Shown here piece by piece: positions 51,727 through 60,364 of a stretch of DNA of 64,000 bases. The translations under genes and the position numbers were made by a program. Position 1 is the first letter of the stretch. Each line of letters starts with the position of its first letter. Source of the stretch: Chitinophaga oryzae (GTDB lineage Bacteria; Bacteroidota; Bacteroidia; Chitinophagales; Chitinophagaceae); NCBI RefSeq assembly GCF_012516375.2, contig NZ_CP051204.2, positions 1,550,001 to 1,614,000 on the forward strand, read 5' to 3'. Under the pieces are notes generated by a model. It was not told where the DNA came from and made no database searches. It was given only the letters and a program-made list of their open reading frames with translations.

Positions 51727-52818
51727 TCACTTCCTTAACTCCTCCAGCGCGATCGCTGCCACCTCCTCTGTTATCTTCGTCGGGGAATTACAATCGCAGT
51801 TACTGAACCCCAGTACATAAATATCTTCGCCGGGAACATATACCCCCATCGTTTTATAGCCGAAAATACTGCCGCCGTGTTCTCTCACGGTTACCCCTTT
51901 GATGTCTTTAAACTGCCAGCCATAGCCGTAGTTGTGCGCCTCGCCGTTGTTGAGGTTATAACGGGTAAAAGCTTTCTGTGTTTCTTCGCTATTCAGCAGC
52001 AGATGCCGGTTCATGGCATTTTGCCATTTCAGCAGATCGCCGGTGGTAGACATCAGCGCACCGGCAGCATAGGCGAGGTCATAGCTGATCACCGTTTTGT
52101 TCACATAAACGGAGTCTTTTTTATGGTAGCCGTATGCCCTGTTTTTAATGACTTGCCTGTCGCTGGCGAAGCAGGTCTCGTGCATGCCTGCCTTATCGAG
52201 GATATTTTTCCGGATGAAGTCCTGGTAGGTCACCCCGGAAACCTTAGCCACTATATATCCCAGCAGGAAATAGCCGGAGTTGTTATAGGCGTATTTCTCA
52301 CCGGGTGCGCTGTTTACCGGCTCATTTTTGAAAAAGTCGATGACCATTTCAGGAGTCATCTCTTTTTGCATGATGGTGGGGAGGGTTTTCATCCGGAGGT
52401 AGTCCTGCACGCCGGAAGTGTGCGTCAGCAGGTGATGAAGCGTGATATTATTGCCATTGGGAAAGTCGGGCAGGTATTTGGACAGCGGGTCTTTAACGCT
52501 TAATTTGCCCTGTTGTTCCAGCATGAGAATAGCAACGGCGGTAAACTGCTTGGTCATGGAGCCTATTTGGAACACGTTGTCGGCGGTGAGCGGTGAGTTC
52601 AGTTCCAGGTTGGCTTTTCCCCATGCTTTCCGGTAGATGGGTTTGCCTTTCTGCGCGATCATAAAGACGCCGCCAGGGCCGTTTGGATCTTTAAAAAGGG
52701 AGGAGATCAGGCTGTCGGCACGGGCTTCGAGGCGCTGGGCGGAAATAATCCGGGTCGGGCAACAGATGGTGATCAACAGTAACAGCAATAAGGGATAGTA
52801 TTGTTTGAAATGCATCAT
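51727..52818 (-). CDS. Serine hydrolase, class C beta-lactamase family
   Basis: About 363 residues from MMHFKQYYPLLLL; ten further in-frame residues upstream are unlikely. A signal peptide is followed by the penicillin-binding fold with SxxK in 'GSMTKQFTA', YxN in 'YAYNNSGYFLLGYI' and 'REHGGSIFGYKT' as the third motif (HGG in place of KTG). Such proteins include esterases, D-amino-acid peptidases and beta-lactamases; specificity cannot be told. Transcribed alone. Confidence 0.9.
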   Translation of the reverse strand: MMHFKQYYPLLLLLLITICCPTRIISAQRLEARADSLISSLFKDPNGPGGVFMIAQKGKPIYRKAWGKANLELNSPLTADNVFQIGSMTKQFTAVAILMLEQQGKLSVKDPLSKYLPDFPNGNNITLHHLLTHTSGVQDYLRMKTLPTIMQKEMTPEMVIDFFKNEPVNSAPGEKYAYNNSGYFLLGYIVAKVSGVTYQDFIRKNILDKAGMHETCFASDRQVIKNRAYGYHKKDSVYVNKTVISYDLAYAAGALMSTTGDLLKWQNAMNRHLLLNSEETQKAFTRYNLNNGEAHNYGYGWQFKDIKGVTVREHGGSIFGYKTMGVYVPGEDIYVLGFSNCDCNSPTKITEEVAAIALEELRK

Positions 52819-52845
52819 GGCTGATAAATAGATTTTGATGTCTGT

Positions 52846-52853
52846 CAAAAGTA
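52846..52853 (-). promoter_or_regulatory. -7 element (TACTTTTG) before the serine hydrolase gene
   Basis: Exact TAnnTTTG on the minus strand 27 bp before the chosen start. No -33 TTTG is evident. Its position also argues against the start at 52848. Confidence 0.4.
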
Positions 52854-52935
52854 AAGAGCAGAGAGATGCCAGGAATGCAGTCCGGGTTAAAAAGGGGCAT
52901 ATTTGGTTCGAAAGCCCGGAATTTTGTGATGAAAA

Positions 52936-52965
52936 AGAAAAGCCCCGCCGGTGAACAGGCGGGGC
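52936..52965 (-). terminator. Terminator of the TonB-receptor/lipoprotein operon
   Basis: Stem GCCCCGCC / GGCGGGGC (52942-52949 and 52958-52965), followed on the minus strand by TTTTCTTTTTC. Confidence 0.85.
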
Positions 52966-52986
52966 GTTCGCAGGTATAGGGATTCT

Positions 52987-53781
52987 CTACCAGGGTCTGT
53001 CTGCATGAAAGTATAAACGGCTGACGTCCAGCTTGCCCGGGCCGGGCATCAGAAAGTACGGCAGTACGATCCCTTTTTCTCCGGCGAGCGGGAAGTTCAT
53101 GCCAAAAGTGAGCACTTTGCTGAAGTCCTCGCTATCGCCAAAGGCCCATTGGTCGGTGGTACCCGCCTTTGTAAAACAAATGGCGGCGCCATCCAGGTCG
53201 CTTTTGCTGTCAAAGTCCGTAGTGGGGATATAGTCGGCATATATCCAGGTATTGGGTTTTGCATTTTTGGTGATATAAACGCGGTATTCCATACCGGTGG
53301 TGGCGTCTTTCCGGTAAAGGAAAATGTCAAAGGGCGCGTCGCTGGCGGTATAGCGGATATAAAATCCCAGTTTGTTGGTAGCGGGATCGGCTGCCGGTTG
53401 CGTGATTTCCAGTTCTTTACCGTCGAAATAGATAAAATTAAAAAGCGCTTTGGTGCCGCTCGCCGGCAGCGGTTTCCTGAAGAGGACCGTCTGGGTGGAG
53501 GTATCAGTAAGGGTAAGGGTTGCCTGCTGACTTAACGGTGAAGTATATACGGCATTGAAGTTGATGGGAGCGCCAGGGTTGATGATGAACTTTCCATGCA
53601 TGGAGGACGCATCGTAAACGGTCGTGTCGATGGCTACCTGCCACGCGTGCCCGCTGCCATTGTAACCGTTAATGATTACTTGCATGGCTTTGGCCACCTC
53701 CTGGTCTTCCTTGTTGCAGGCGCTGAAAAGTATACCAAGCAGCGCCGCCATAATGGTGATATGTTGTTTAAAGAACTTCAT
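52987..53781 (-). CDS. Lipoprotein of unknown function, paralogue 2
   Basis: A 264-residue lipoprotein (lipobox 'ILFSACNKED'). The start of the mature part, 'VIINGYNGSGHAWQVAIDTTVYD', closely parallels 'ITVKGYNGGGEDLEVKVDTFTFK' of the gene just upstream, so the two are paralogues; beta-sandwich folds are likely. It is the last gene of the receptor operon and probably a surface-exposed binding partner of the TonB-dependent receptor, taking the place SusD would have. Confidence 0.68.
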   Translation of the reverse strand: MKFFKQHITIMAALLGILFSACNKEDQEVAKAMQVIINGYNGSGHAWQVAIDTTVYDASSMHGKFIINPGAPINFNAVYTSPLSQQATLTLTDTSTQTVLFRKPLPASGTKALFNFIYFDGKELEITQPAADPATNKLGFYIRYTASDAPFDIFLYRKDATTGMEYRVYITKNAKPNTWIYADYIPTTDFDSKSDLDGAAICFTKAGTTDQWAFGDSEDFSKVLTFGMNFPLAGEKGIVLPYFLMPGPGKLDVSRLYFHADRPW

Positions 53782-53794
53782 GATTTGTTGTGTT

Positions 53795-54580
53795 TTATAA
53801 CTCCAGATTTTTGGTAAACCTTATGCTGTTGTTGGCGTCGCTCTCACTAAAGATGTAAACAGTGGAGGATGCATTGGGCGCCGATGGGGTGGGGGCGCTG
53901 GATGAAGTGGGATGCCAGGTATATACCGTTCCCTGGGTGTAATATTCGTTGGTGCCGGCTTTGTAGATATAAGCCTTGAACAGCACGGGGGTATTCTGCC
54001 CGTTGTACTGCTGACCGGTAGTTGGAAACGTGGATATCGTCACGGTTTCACTGAACTCATAGGGTTTTACGTTTTTAATACGGGTGATTTCTTCGAACAC
54101 TTTCGGGGTAAAATAATATTTCCCCAATACGATATCCACCGGTCCGCTGTAATGGGTAAGTGTAGGCATGAACATGTAGGAAAGTTTGATTTTCCCCTCT
54201 TCCTTAGCCTGTTTTTCCGGCATGTTCATCACTTGTCCGTTCATATAAAAAAAGCTGATGGTGGTAGCACCTTCTGCTCTTTTTAACTCTTTTTCCAGGA
54301 TGACTTTTCCTGTTTCCCGTCCGGCGATAGTCAGCTTTACAGCAGGCTGACCGCTGGGGAAGGTGTAGGCTTCGCTTTGGTTAAAGCTGCCGCTGTTCAG
54401 AAAGTTTTTGAAGGTAAAGGTATCCACTTTTACCTCCAGGTCTTCGCCGCCGCCGTTGTATCCTTTGACGGTGATAGGCATCATGCCGCCTTCATAGAAG
54501 AATTCATCTTTTTTATTACAGGCTGTCATAGCCAGTAAAAAAGCGCCCGCTATCAGTGTTAATATTTTTGTGTGTTTCAT
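53795..54580 (-). CDS. Lipoprotein of unknown function, paralogue 1
   Basis: A 261-residue lipoprotein (lipobox 'LLAMTACNKKD'). Mature N-terminus has the GYNGGG...VDT pattern shared with the downstream lipoprotein. A low-complexity Ser/Thr/Pro stretch lies near the C-terminus ('SSSAPTPSAPNASS'). No known domain is recognised. It lies 28 bp after the receptor gene and 13 bp before its paralogue. A role as surface binding lipoprotein is inferred from context. Confidence 0.68.
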   Translation of the reverse strand: MKHTKILTLIAGAFLLAMTACNKKDEFFYEGGMMPITVKGYNGGGEDLEVKVDTFTFKNFLNSGSFNQSEAYTFPSGQPAVKLTIAGRETGKVILEKELKRAEGATTISFFYMNGQVMNMPEKQAKEEGKIKLSYMFMPTLTHYSGPVDIVLGKYYFTPKVFEEITRIKNVKPYEFSETVTISTFPTTGQQYNGQNTPVLFKAYIYKAGTNEYYTQGTVYTWHPTSSSAPTPSAPNASSTVYIFSESDANNSIRFTKNLEL

Positions 54581-54608
54581 TTTTCTTTTTTAGAGGATCA
54601 GACATTGT

Positions 54609-57600
54609 TTAGAAAGAATAGGAAACGGACAGGCTGAAAGAAGTACCTACTTTACGGATAAAAGTCTCTTTGTCTCCGATACGGGTTTTTGTTTTTCCGT
54701 CTGCGGATGTTTCATATTGTCCTTCTTCGTATTTCCGGGAAAAGCCTGGTTTCCATTCATAGATGTCGCTCCATTCGGTGACCGGAATTTCAGACAGGGA
54801 AAGGCCGTTCCATTTATCCTGGTATTTGTAGGTGTCGAGGCTGTTGATATAGAAGCGGTAAGGAGTATTGGTGATGTTGCTGACATTCAGCCTTACCGTT
54901 AGCTTTTTATCTTTCAGGAAAGCGTAGCTCAACTGTGCGTCCAGCTGGTCGCGGGGACGTTCATACTCAACAATATTGGGTGTCATGCCGGCAGTGAAGG
55001 TCTTGTAACCCATGTGGTTGAAGGCAACGTTGGCGCCTAAACGATTACCTGCATATTGCAGCCCGATATTGTAAAGCACGGGCACCTGTCCGTATAAAGG
55101 TCTTTTTTCTTTTTGCAGTACTTTGGTGCGGTATTCGTATTGTTTGCCGTATTTGTCTTCCGTCATGCTTTTTCCCAGGAAGGTGCTGGCCTGTACTTCC
55201 GAGCTTTGCAGGGTGAGGTTGCCGCTCAGGAAGATATTATTCAGCCATTTTATACCGGGGTTGATGAATCCGAGACGCTTGCGCACATCAAACTCCCAGC
55301 CGGTAACCTTTGCCCATTCTGAGTTTTGGGTGACCACATATACCCTTCCGCTTGCATCTGGTTGTATACGGTACAACTCTACCGGTTTGTCGAAATATTT
55401 ATAGAAGAATCCTGCGGAGAGCACTTCACCTGGTTGGGGATACCATTCCAGGCGGAAATCATAGTGATCGATAAGTGTGGACAATACGCCTTCATTGCGG
55501 CGGTACGCGCCGATGGCAGGGTCGTAACGGATCATGCGGGAGTTTTCAATCAGCGCGGGCCTCACCACAGACTGTGCATAGGCGGCTCTGATGTTGAAAT
55601 CTCTCAGCGGGGTAACGGTAAGGCTGGCGGAGGGCAGATAACGCCATTTTTTTTCTTCTGAGGTAGGATCTGCAAAAGGGGATACTATCTTCCCCGTTTC
55701 CGGATCAACGTATTTGATCCTTTCTCCCTGTTCCATCATGGTGGTGATAGCAAGATCGTTGGAGCCGTTTTTCAGCCTTTCATACTGATAGTATTCCGCC
55801 CTGATACCCCATACCAGGCGAAGCCAGCTGGTAAAGCGGTTGTCCAGCATGCCATAAACCGCCTGATTGGTATTTTTCCCTTCGTAGCTGTTCCGGGAGA
55901 AAGAGGCGGGATAGTACATAAGGTCTCTCAGCGGGTTGTTGAATTCCAGGTATTTGTTCCATTCCTGTACCGGCACAAAAGGATAAACGTTACCGATTGT
56001 TTCCACGGTACCAATGGGCAGCACCATCCAGTCGTATGCGCCGCGGCGTTCCATAAACTGGTAACCGCCTTTGGCTGTTTGTTTTTGTCCGAGTAATTTG
56101 AACTGATAGCTGAGTGCTGCTTCTGCTATTTTATTGGTTTCATCATACCGGTACTGTGCTCTGTTGAAGGTACCGTTGCCCGGGTTGGTAACGCCGCTGG
56201 GCACTACGTTATAGGTGGTGCTGTTGAGCGTAGTGGTTGGAGCCAGCCAGGCTTCCACGGCGTCTTTTTCCAGGTTGGTCAGTTTGTTGCGGGAGAGGCT
56301 CCAGTCGAACTTAAAAGCGCCGAAGGTGTGTTCTCCGTTGAGGCGGTTTTGCAGCAGGTCGATAAATTTGGGGCGGTCATATTCCCTGACGGCGGGATGC
56401 TGTTCAAAACCAATTTCGTTGCCCCAGCCTACGATGCGTGAAAACTGGTTGTTAAACACACGGGAATAAAAATTACGGAAGGTGAGTTTATGGTTTTGGG
56501 TGCTCCAGCCCATATTAAGCAGTGCGCCCCATGTAGTATTGAAGTTATATTGTTTGGCGGAAGTAGGGTCTATTTCTTCCCCTGTTTCTGCGTTATAGCG
56601 CGGTGTGCCTATTTTTTCCCAGTCGCCCCGTTCAAAATGAGGGATGTCGTCGATTGACTGTTCATTACGATAGCTGACAGATCCTACAAAGCCCAGGCGA
56701 TGGTTCTTCAGCTGGTAATTACGTCCGAGGCTAAACTGGTAACTCTGGCCGGGGGCGGCGCGGTAAACCCTGGTGCCCATTCTCTCCAGCCCGCCTATTC
56801 TTTTATTTTGTTCGGCGATCATCGCGGGTGTTATCATGGTAACGCCCGGAGAGGGAGCGGCGTTGGGGTTTTTAGGGTTATAGTTTTGATTGTTAAACGT
56901 TATCAGCTCATCGGGAAAATGTTCGCGGATACCGTCGTCGAAGCCCAGGTAATCCTTGCTGCCGCGGCCATAGCCCAAAAATTCCTTGCCGGTGCTGCCG
57001 GAAGTATATTTGCTGCCAACGCCGATGGTGATAAAGTTCTGATGGGGAATAGCGAAGGTATTTACCTGTATCAGGCCGCCGCCAAAGCCAAAGCTCATGT
57101 CGGGGGTAGAGGTTTTGGAAACAATCACGTTGTCGATCAGGTTGCTGGGGATGATGTCGAATTCGAAGTCGCGCACCTGCACATCTGTACTGGGTAAGAT
57201 GGCGCCGTCCATCATGGCGAGGTTGTAGCGCTCTGCGATACCGCGTACGACTACACGACGGTTGTCGTTGGTGCTGATACCGGAAATTCTTTTTAAGGTT
57301 TCGCCCACGTTTTTGTCAGGCAGTGCGGCAATCTGTTCCCTGCTGATGCCGTTGGAGATGCCTGCTTCATTTTTCTGACGGGTATAGAGCGCATTTACGC
57401 TTTCTCTTTTTACGGAGGATGTGACCACTACGCCTGCCAGTGTTTTTTTCTCTCTTTTCAGGGTGATGCTTACCTCGAAAGTCTGATCGTCCTTTATTTC
57501 AATGTCTGTGACCAGTTTGGCAAGATAGCCGATAGAAGATACTTCCGCCTGGTAGGTGCCTTTCGGCAGCGGAATGTTGAAAGAACCGTCTTTCGCGGTA

Positions 57601-58076
57601 GTAGTGCCTTTGTCGCCAATGCGGATGGTCACGTCGGGCAGCGGGTCGCCGTTGGCTTCGTCGATGACTTTCCCGGTGACACGCCCCGGGCCTTTTTTAG
57701 CTGGGTCGGACGCTGCTCTGTAAGCAGGGTCCGGGACCAGGAAAATCAGTTTGCCTTTGATGGTATAGGTAACGGGACTTTTATCGAAGATCCTGGTCAG
57801 CACGGTCGTTAATGCCGCATCTGATAAAGAGAGTGTAACATTTTTGCCATAGGCAGACAGTGCATTTTCAGAATAGGAAAAGCTAAAACCTGTTTGTCGT
57901 TCAAGATTGGTACATGCCTCCCGTAACGGGGTGTTCCTGAATTGTACGGATATCATTTTACGGGCATCCTGTCCGGAGGCCATAGCGTTGAATAGCAGCA
58001 GGCATCCAAGTAAAATGGTACGCAACGTTTTTCCGGGCAGCATTCGTCTCAAATGCCCCGTTCGGTTTTTTTTCAT
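54609..58076 (-). CDS. TonB-dependent receptor with STN and carboxypeptidase-like domains
   Basis: About 1155 residues from MKKNRTGHLRRML (the frame is open 75 bp further upstream). After the signal region come an STN domain ('ISVQFRNTPLREACTNLERQTGFSF'), a carboxypeptidase regulatory-like domain ('GKVIDEANGDPLPDVTIRI'), a plug of the TonB-Xanth-Caul style ('EQIAALPDKNVGETLKRISGIS', 'VVVRGIAERYN') and the barrel ending 'FSLSVSYSF'. The STN domain matches the upstream FecR gene, so it senses and imports its own inducer. No SusD follows; two small lipoproteins do. Confidence 0.93.
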   Translation of the reverse strand: MKKNRTGHLRRMLPGKTLRTILLGCLLLFNAMASGQDARKMISVQFRNTPLREACTNLERQTGFSFSYSENALSAYGKNVTLSLSDAALTTVLTRIFDKSPVTYTIKGKLIFLVPDPAYRAASDPAKKGPGRVTGKVIDEANGDPLPDVTIRIGDKGTTTAKDGSFNIPLPKGTYQAEVSSIGYLAKLVTDIEIKDDQTFEVSITLKREKKTLAGVVVTSSVKRESVNALYTRQKNEAGISNGISREQIAALPDKNVGETLKRISGISTNDNRRVVVRGIAERYNLAMMDGAILPSTDVQVRDFEFDIIPSNLIDNVIVSKTSTPDMSFGFGGGLIQVNTFAIPHQNFITIGVGSKYTSGSTGKEFLGYGRGSKDYLGFDDGIREHFPDELITFNNQNYNPKNPNAAPSPGVTMITPAMIAEQNKRIGGLERMGTRVYRAAPGQSYQFSLGRNYQLKNHRLGFVGSVSYRNEQSIDDIPHFERGDWEKIGTPRYNAETGEEIDPTSAKQYNFNTTWGALLNMGWSTQNHKLTFRNFYSRVFNNQFSRIVGWGNEIGFEQHPAVREYDRPKFIDLLQNRLNGEHTFGAFKFDWSLSRNKLTNLEKDAVEAWLAPTTTLNSTTYNVVPSGVTNPGNGTFNRAQYRYDETNKIAEAALSYQFKLLGQKQTAKGGYQFMERRGAYDWMVLPIGTVETIGNVYPFVPVQEWNKYLEFNNPLRDLMYYPASFSRNSYEGKNTNQAVYGMLDNRFTSWLRLVWGIRAEYYQYERLKNGSNDLAITTMMEQGERIKYVDPETGKIVSPFADPTSEEKKWRYLPSASLTVTPLRDFNIRAAYAQSVVRPALIENSRMIRYDPAIGAYRRNEGVLSTLIDHYDFRLEWYPQPGEVLSAGFFYKYFDKPVELYRIQPDASGRVYVVTQNSEWAKVTGWEFDVRKRLGFINPGIKWLNNIFLSGNLTLQSSEVQASTFLGKSMTEDKYGKQYEYRTKVLQKEKRPLYGQVPVLYNIGLQYAGNRLGANVAFNHMGYKTFTAGMTPNIVEYERPRDQLDAQLSYAFLKDKKLTVRLNVSNITNTPYRFYINSLDTYKYQDKWNGLSLSEIPVTEWSDIYEWKPGFSRKYEEGQYETSADGKTKTRIGDKETFIRKVGTSFSLSVSYSF

Positions 58077-58186
58077 ACTTTTAATTGTTGTTTGTGTTAT
58101 GGAAATGGCCGCCATCTGGATTCCCGTCCCCGGCGGCTTCATAGCGCACATTACTCATTGCCGCTCCTCGTTGCAGGAGCGGTTTT

Positions 58187-59200
58187 TTATTTGATCAATA
58201 CATCTTTCCCGGATCGCTTCACGCTGACGCCAGCTGTCATGGCAACGATATCCAGCGCTTCGTCTACTGTTGAATGATGAAGAATGGTGGTGATGACTCC
58301 CCGGGAGGCTTCCTGGCTGGCAAAGCGGATGCTGATGCCATAGTGCCGTTCCAGCTCTGCCGCTACGGCTTTCAGCGGTTGCTGCCGGAATATCAGTATG
58401 CCATGCCGCCATGCGCCGATGCTTTCGGCATCGGGCAGCGTTTGAACGATGGTTTTGCCGGTGGCCTTGTCAAAGTGCAGTTGTTGCTGCTGGGTCAGGC
58501 GTGCCAGCACGCCCGTTTGTGGCCGCGTAGGGTCCATGACGTTTACAATGCCTTCGGCAACGGTTACCTTAATGGAAGGTTCGGTATGGCGGTACCGGAT
58601 GTTGAAAGCGGTACCGACATCAACGGTAGTGAGGCTTCCGGTTTGTACGCTGAAAGGATGGGCGCCGCCGTGTTTTACTTCAAAGTAGGCTTCTCCTTCC
58701 AGGACGATATTGCGGTTGGTAATACCGTAGTTTTTGTTGTATTGCAAGCTGCTGGCGGCATCGAGGTATACCTGCGAGCTGTCCGGCAAGGTGATCCTGG
58801 TTCTTTTGCCGGCTTCATTATGCAGCTGTACCCACTGCTGTTCCTGTAAAGCCCTTTGGCGGAGACTTTGCTGCCAGCGCCATCCGGCAAAGGCGATCAT
58901 GCCGGTGAATGCCGCGGCAATGGCCACTTTCCACCAGCGAACGGTAGGTAGCTGCTTTACAGGTGTGGCAGGCGCAGGCTGTACCAGCGCCAGGAATTGC
59001 CGGTATTTGTCGCCGGCGCCGGTTTCGGGAGCATAACTTTCACGGGAGAGCTGCTGCCAGTCCTGGTGCAGCCATTCCTGCAGGCTTTCCCGGTAGGCAG
59101 GATCATGCAGGTACTGCCGTACCTCGGCCAGTTGTGCTGCCGTGCAGCGGCCGTTAATATATAGTTCGATAAGTGTTTGGTCAACGGGTAGTTGCCGCAT
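58187..59200 (-). CDS. FecR-family anti-sigma factor
   Basis: A 337-residue single-pass protein: cytoplasmic N-terminus with 'RCTAAQLAEVRQYLHD', TM helix around 91-108 ('WWKVAIAAAFTGMIAFAGW'), FecR domain ('ITLPDSSQVYLDAASSLQYNK', 'GEAYFEV', 'VDVGTAFNIRY') and C-terminal DUF4974 ('LKAVAAELERHYGISIRF'). It relays receptor occupancy to the sigma factor encoded 89 bp upstream. It lies 110 bp before the receptor gene. Confidence 0.92.
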   Translation of the reverse strand: MRQLPVDQTLIELYINGRCTAAQLAEVRQYLHDPAYRESLQEWLHQDWQQLSRESYAPETGAGDKYRQFLALVQPAPATPVKQLPTVRWWKVAIAAAFTGMIAFAGWRWQQSLRQRALQEQQWVQLHNEAGKRTRITLPDSSQVYLDAASSLQYNKNYGITNRNIVLEGEAYFEVKHGGAHPFSVQTGSLTTVDVGTAFNIRYRHTEPSIKVTVAEGIVNVMDPTRPQTGVLARLTQQQQLHFDKATGKTIVQTLPDAESIGAWRHGILIFRQQPLKAVAAELERHYGISIRFASQEASRGVITTILHHSTVDEALDIVAMTAGVSVKRSGKDVLIK

Positions 59201-59289
59201 ACAGACAGGAGTTTAATGCTTTTACTGTTGTATATCCTTCTGCTGCGGTATTCCCCTATGGCGTAACAATTTGTTAATACTGACTGCGG

Positions 59290-59853
59290 TTACAGGACCA
59301 GGGAGGCCAGATGTTGGGCGAGCCGGGTGCGTAGCTGTTTGAGTGTGGCGGAGATCTGGTTCTCTACTGTTTTGGGGGAGATATTTAACTGCCGGGCGAT
59401 TTCCTTGTAAGTGAGGTTTTGTTCCCGGTGCAGCAGGAATATCCGGCGGCGCTGTTCGGGAAGGCCGGCGAGGCTTTCCTGGTAATGACGTACCAGTTCA
59501 CCATATAATACGGGATCGTTCGTTTCAGCAGGAACAGCGGGCTCGTTGCCCGGTTCAAAAGACAAGAGGCTGTCTACTTTTCTCTGCCAGGATTTAATCA
59601 CCCGGTTGCGGGCGATGGTGAATAAATAGTTCTCGAAAGTGGCGGGATTGGTGACGGACTGCCTGCATTGCCAGACTTTGACCAGTATTTCCGTGGTGAG
59701 GTCTTCTGCGTCCGTCTCATTTTTGAGGTAACGGAAAGTGTAACGCAGCAGTCTTTGCCGGTAATAGTGGAATACCGCTTCGAAAGCGGTATCATCTCCC
59801 TGCAGCCAACGTTCTACCGGGCCTGAAATGTCCTCATGAGGCATGTTGTACAT
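59290..59853 (-). CDS. ECF-type RNA polymerase sigma factor (FecI-like)
   Basis: A 187-residue sigma factor: region 2 'YTFRYLKNETDAEDLTTEILVKVWQ' and region 4 'LAGLPEQRRRIFLLHREQNLTYKEIARQLNISPKTVENQIS'. Start at 59853 or the Met three codons later. First gene of the second sigma/FecR/receptor cassette; expected to drive the receptor operon when FecR is signalled. Confidence 0.92.
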   Translation of the reverse strand: MYNMPHEDISGPVERWLQGDDTAFEAVFHYYRQRLLRYTFRYLKNETDAEDLTTEILVKVWQCRQSVTNPATFENYLFTIARNRVIKSWQRKVDSLLSFEPGNEPAVPAETNDPVLYGELVRHYQESLAGLPEQRRRIFLLHREQNLTYKEIARQLNISPKTVENQISATLKQLRTRLAQHLASLVL

Positions 59854-59908
59854 GATGCTGTTGGCTGCAAAGAAAAAGAATTTGTGTTAAGGGAGTATTA
59901 AGAAATAG

Positions 59909-59943
59909 GGGTAATGCCTTTCGTGAGAGGCATTACCCGTTTT
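59909..59943 (-). terminator. Hairpin terminator of the micropeptide operon
   Basis: An 11-bp stem GGGTAATGCCT / AGGCATTACCC (59909-59919 and 59928-59938). On the minus strand a CTATTTCTT tail follows; on the plus strand GTTTT follows, so it may serve both sides. Confidence 0.65.
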
Positions 59944-59959
59944 ACAAGGTAAAATCTGG

Positions 59960-60157
59960 TTATCTTGTTTTTTTGTCACTGAAACGTTTACGGACACTAT
60001 AACTCAGGCTCATAATAACACAGGCCGGGCACACCCCAAACCTGAAAAAAGTAAGCGCCGCTTTTTTATACCAGGGCAGGTTGACAGGTACAATGGGGCA
60101 ACTGGCGCCATCCCCTTCATATTCCTTAATGCCCCATACATTGATGCTTTCCTTCAT
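59960..60157 (-). CDS. Small Cys-containing membrane-associated protein
   Basis: A 65-residue ORF. It has a Cys-Pro ('ASCPIVPVNLP'), a hydrophobic stretch with CPxC ('FFRFGVCPACVIMSLSY') and a basic tail ('RKRFSDKKTR'). No family is recognised. Support for being real: it sits 21 bp after another short ORF, has a hairpin 17 bp after its stop, and nothing else occupies the strand. It could be a membrane micropeptide or thiol protein. Confidence 0.5.
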   Translation of the reverse strand: MKESINVWGIKEYEGDGASCPIVPVNLPWYKKAALTFFRFGVCPACVIMSLSYSVRKRFSDKKTR

Positions 60158-60178
60158 GGTGACTGATTTTGACCTGGA

Positions 60179-60259
60179 TTAACCTAGAAAATGATACAGG
60201 CAGAAGCCCATCAGCGTGACGGAAACGAGGCACAGAATAATTTTTGTTTGTTTTTTCAT
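60179..60259 (-). CDS. 26-residue hydrophobic micropeptide
   Basis: ATG-started ORF: basic start MKKQTK followed by one hydrophobic helix (IILCLVSVTLMGFCLYHFLG), stop TAA. It looks like a single-pass membrane peptide or a bare signal peptide. Preceded at 60271-60310 by an inverted repeat and followed after 19 bp by the 65-residue ORF. Too short for family assignment; kept because of the context and codon structure. Confidence 0.45.
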   Translation of the reverse strand: MKKQTKIILCLVSVTLMGFCLYHFLG

Positions 60260-60270
60260 GGTGATAAATA

Positions 60271-60310
60271 TTAATAGTTGACAAATGAGTGAATGCATTT
60301 GTACTATTAA
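60271..60310. repeat. Inverted repeat upstream of the micropeptide operon
   Basis: Arms 60271-60287 (TTAATAGTTGACAAATG) and 60296-60310 (CATTTGTACTATTAA) are complementary except for 2 extra bases, with an 8-nt spacer. It begins 11 bp before the micropeptide ATG and is a probable operator or leader hairpin. Confidence 0.7.
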
Positions 60311-60364
60311 TACCTGTTTCCCGGAATGATCACCCGCAAAACCAGCAATATTTTAAGAAGTTCA

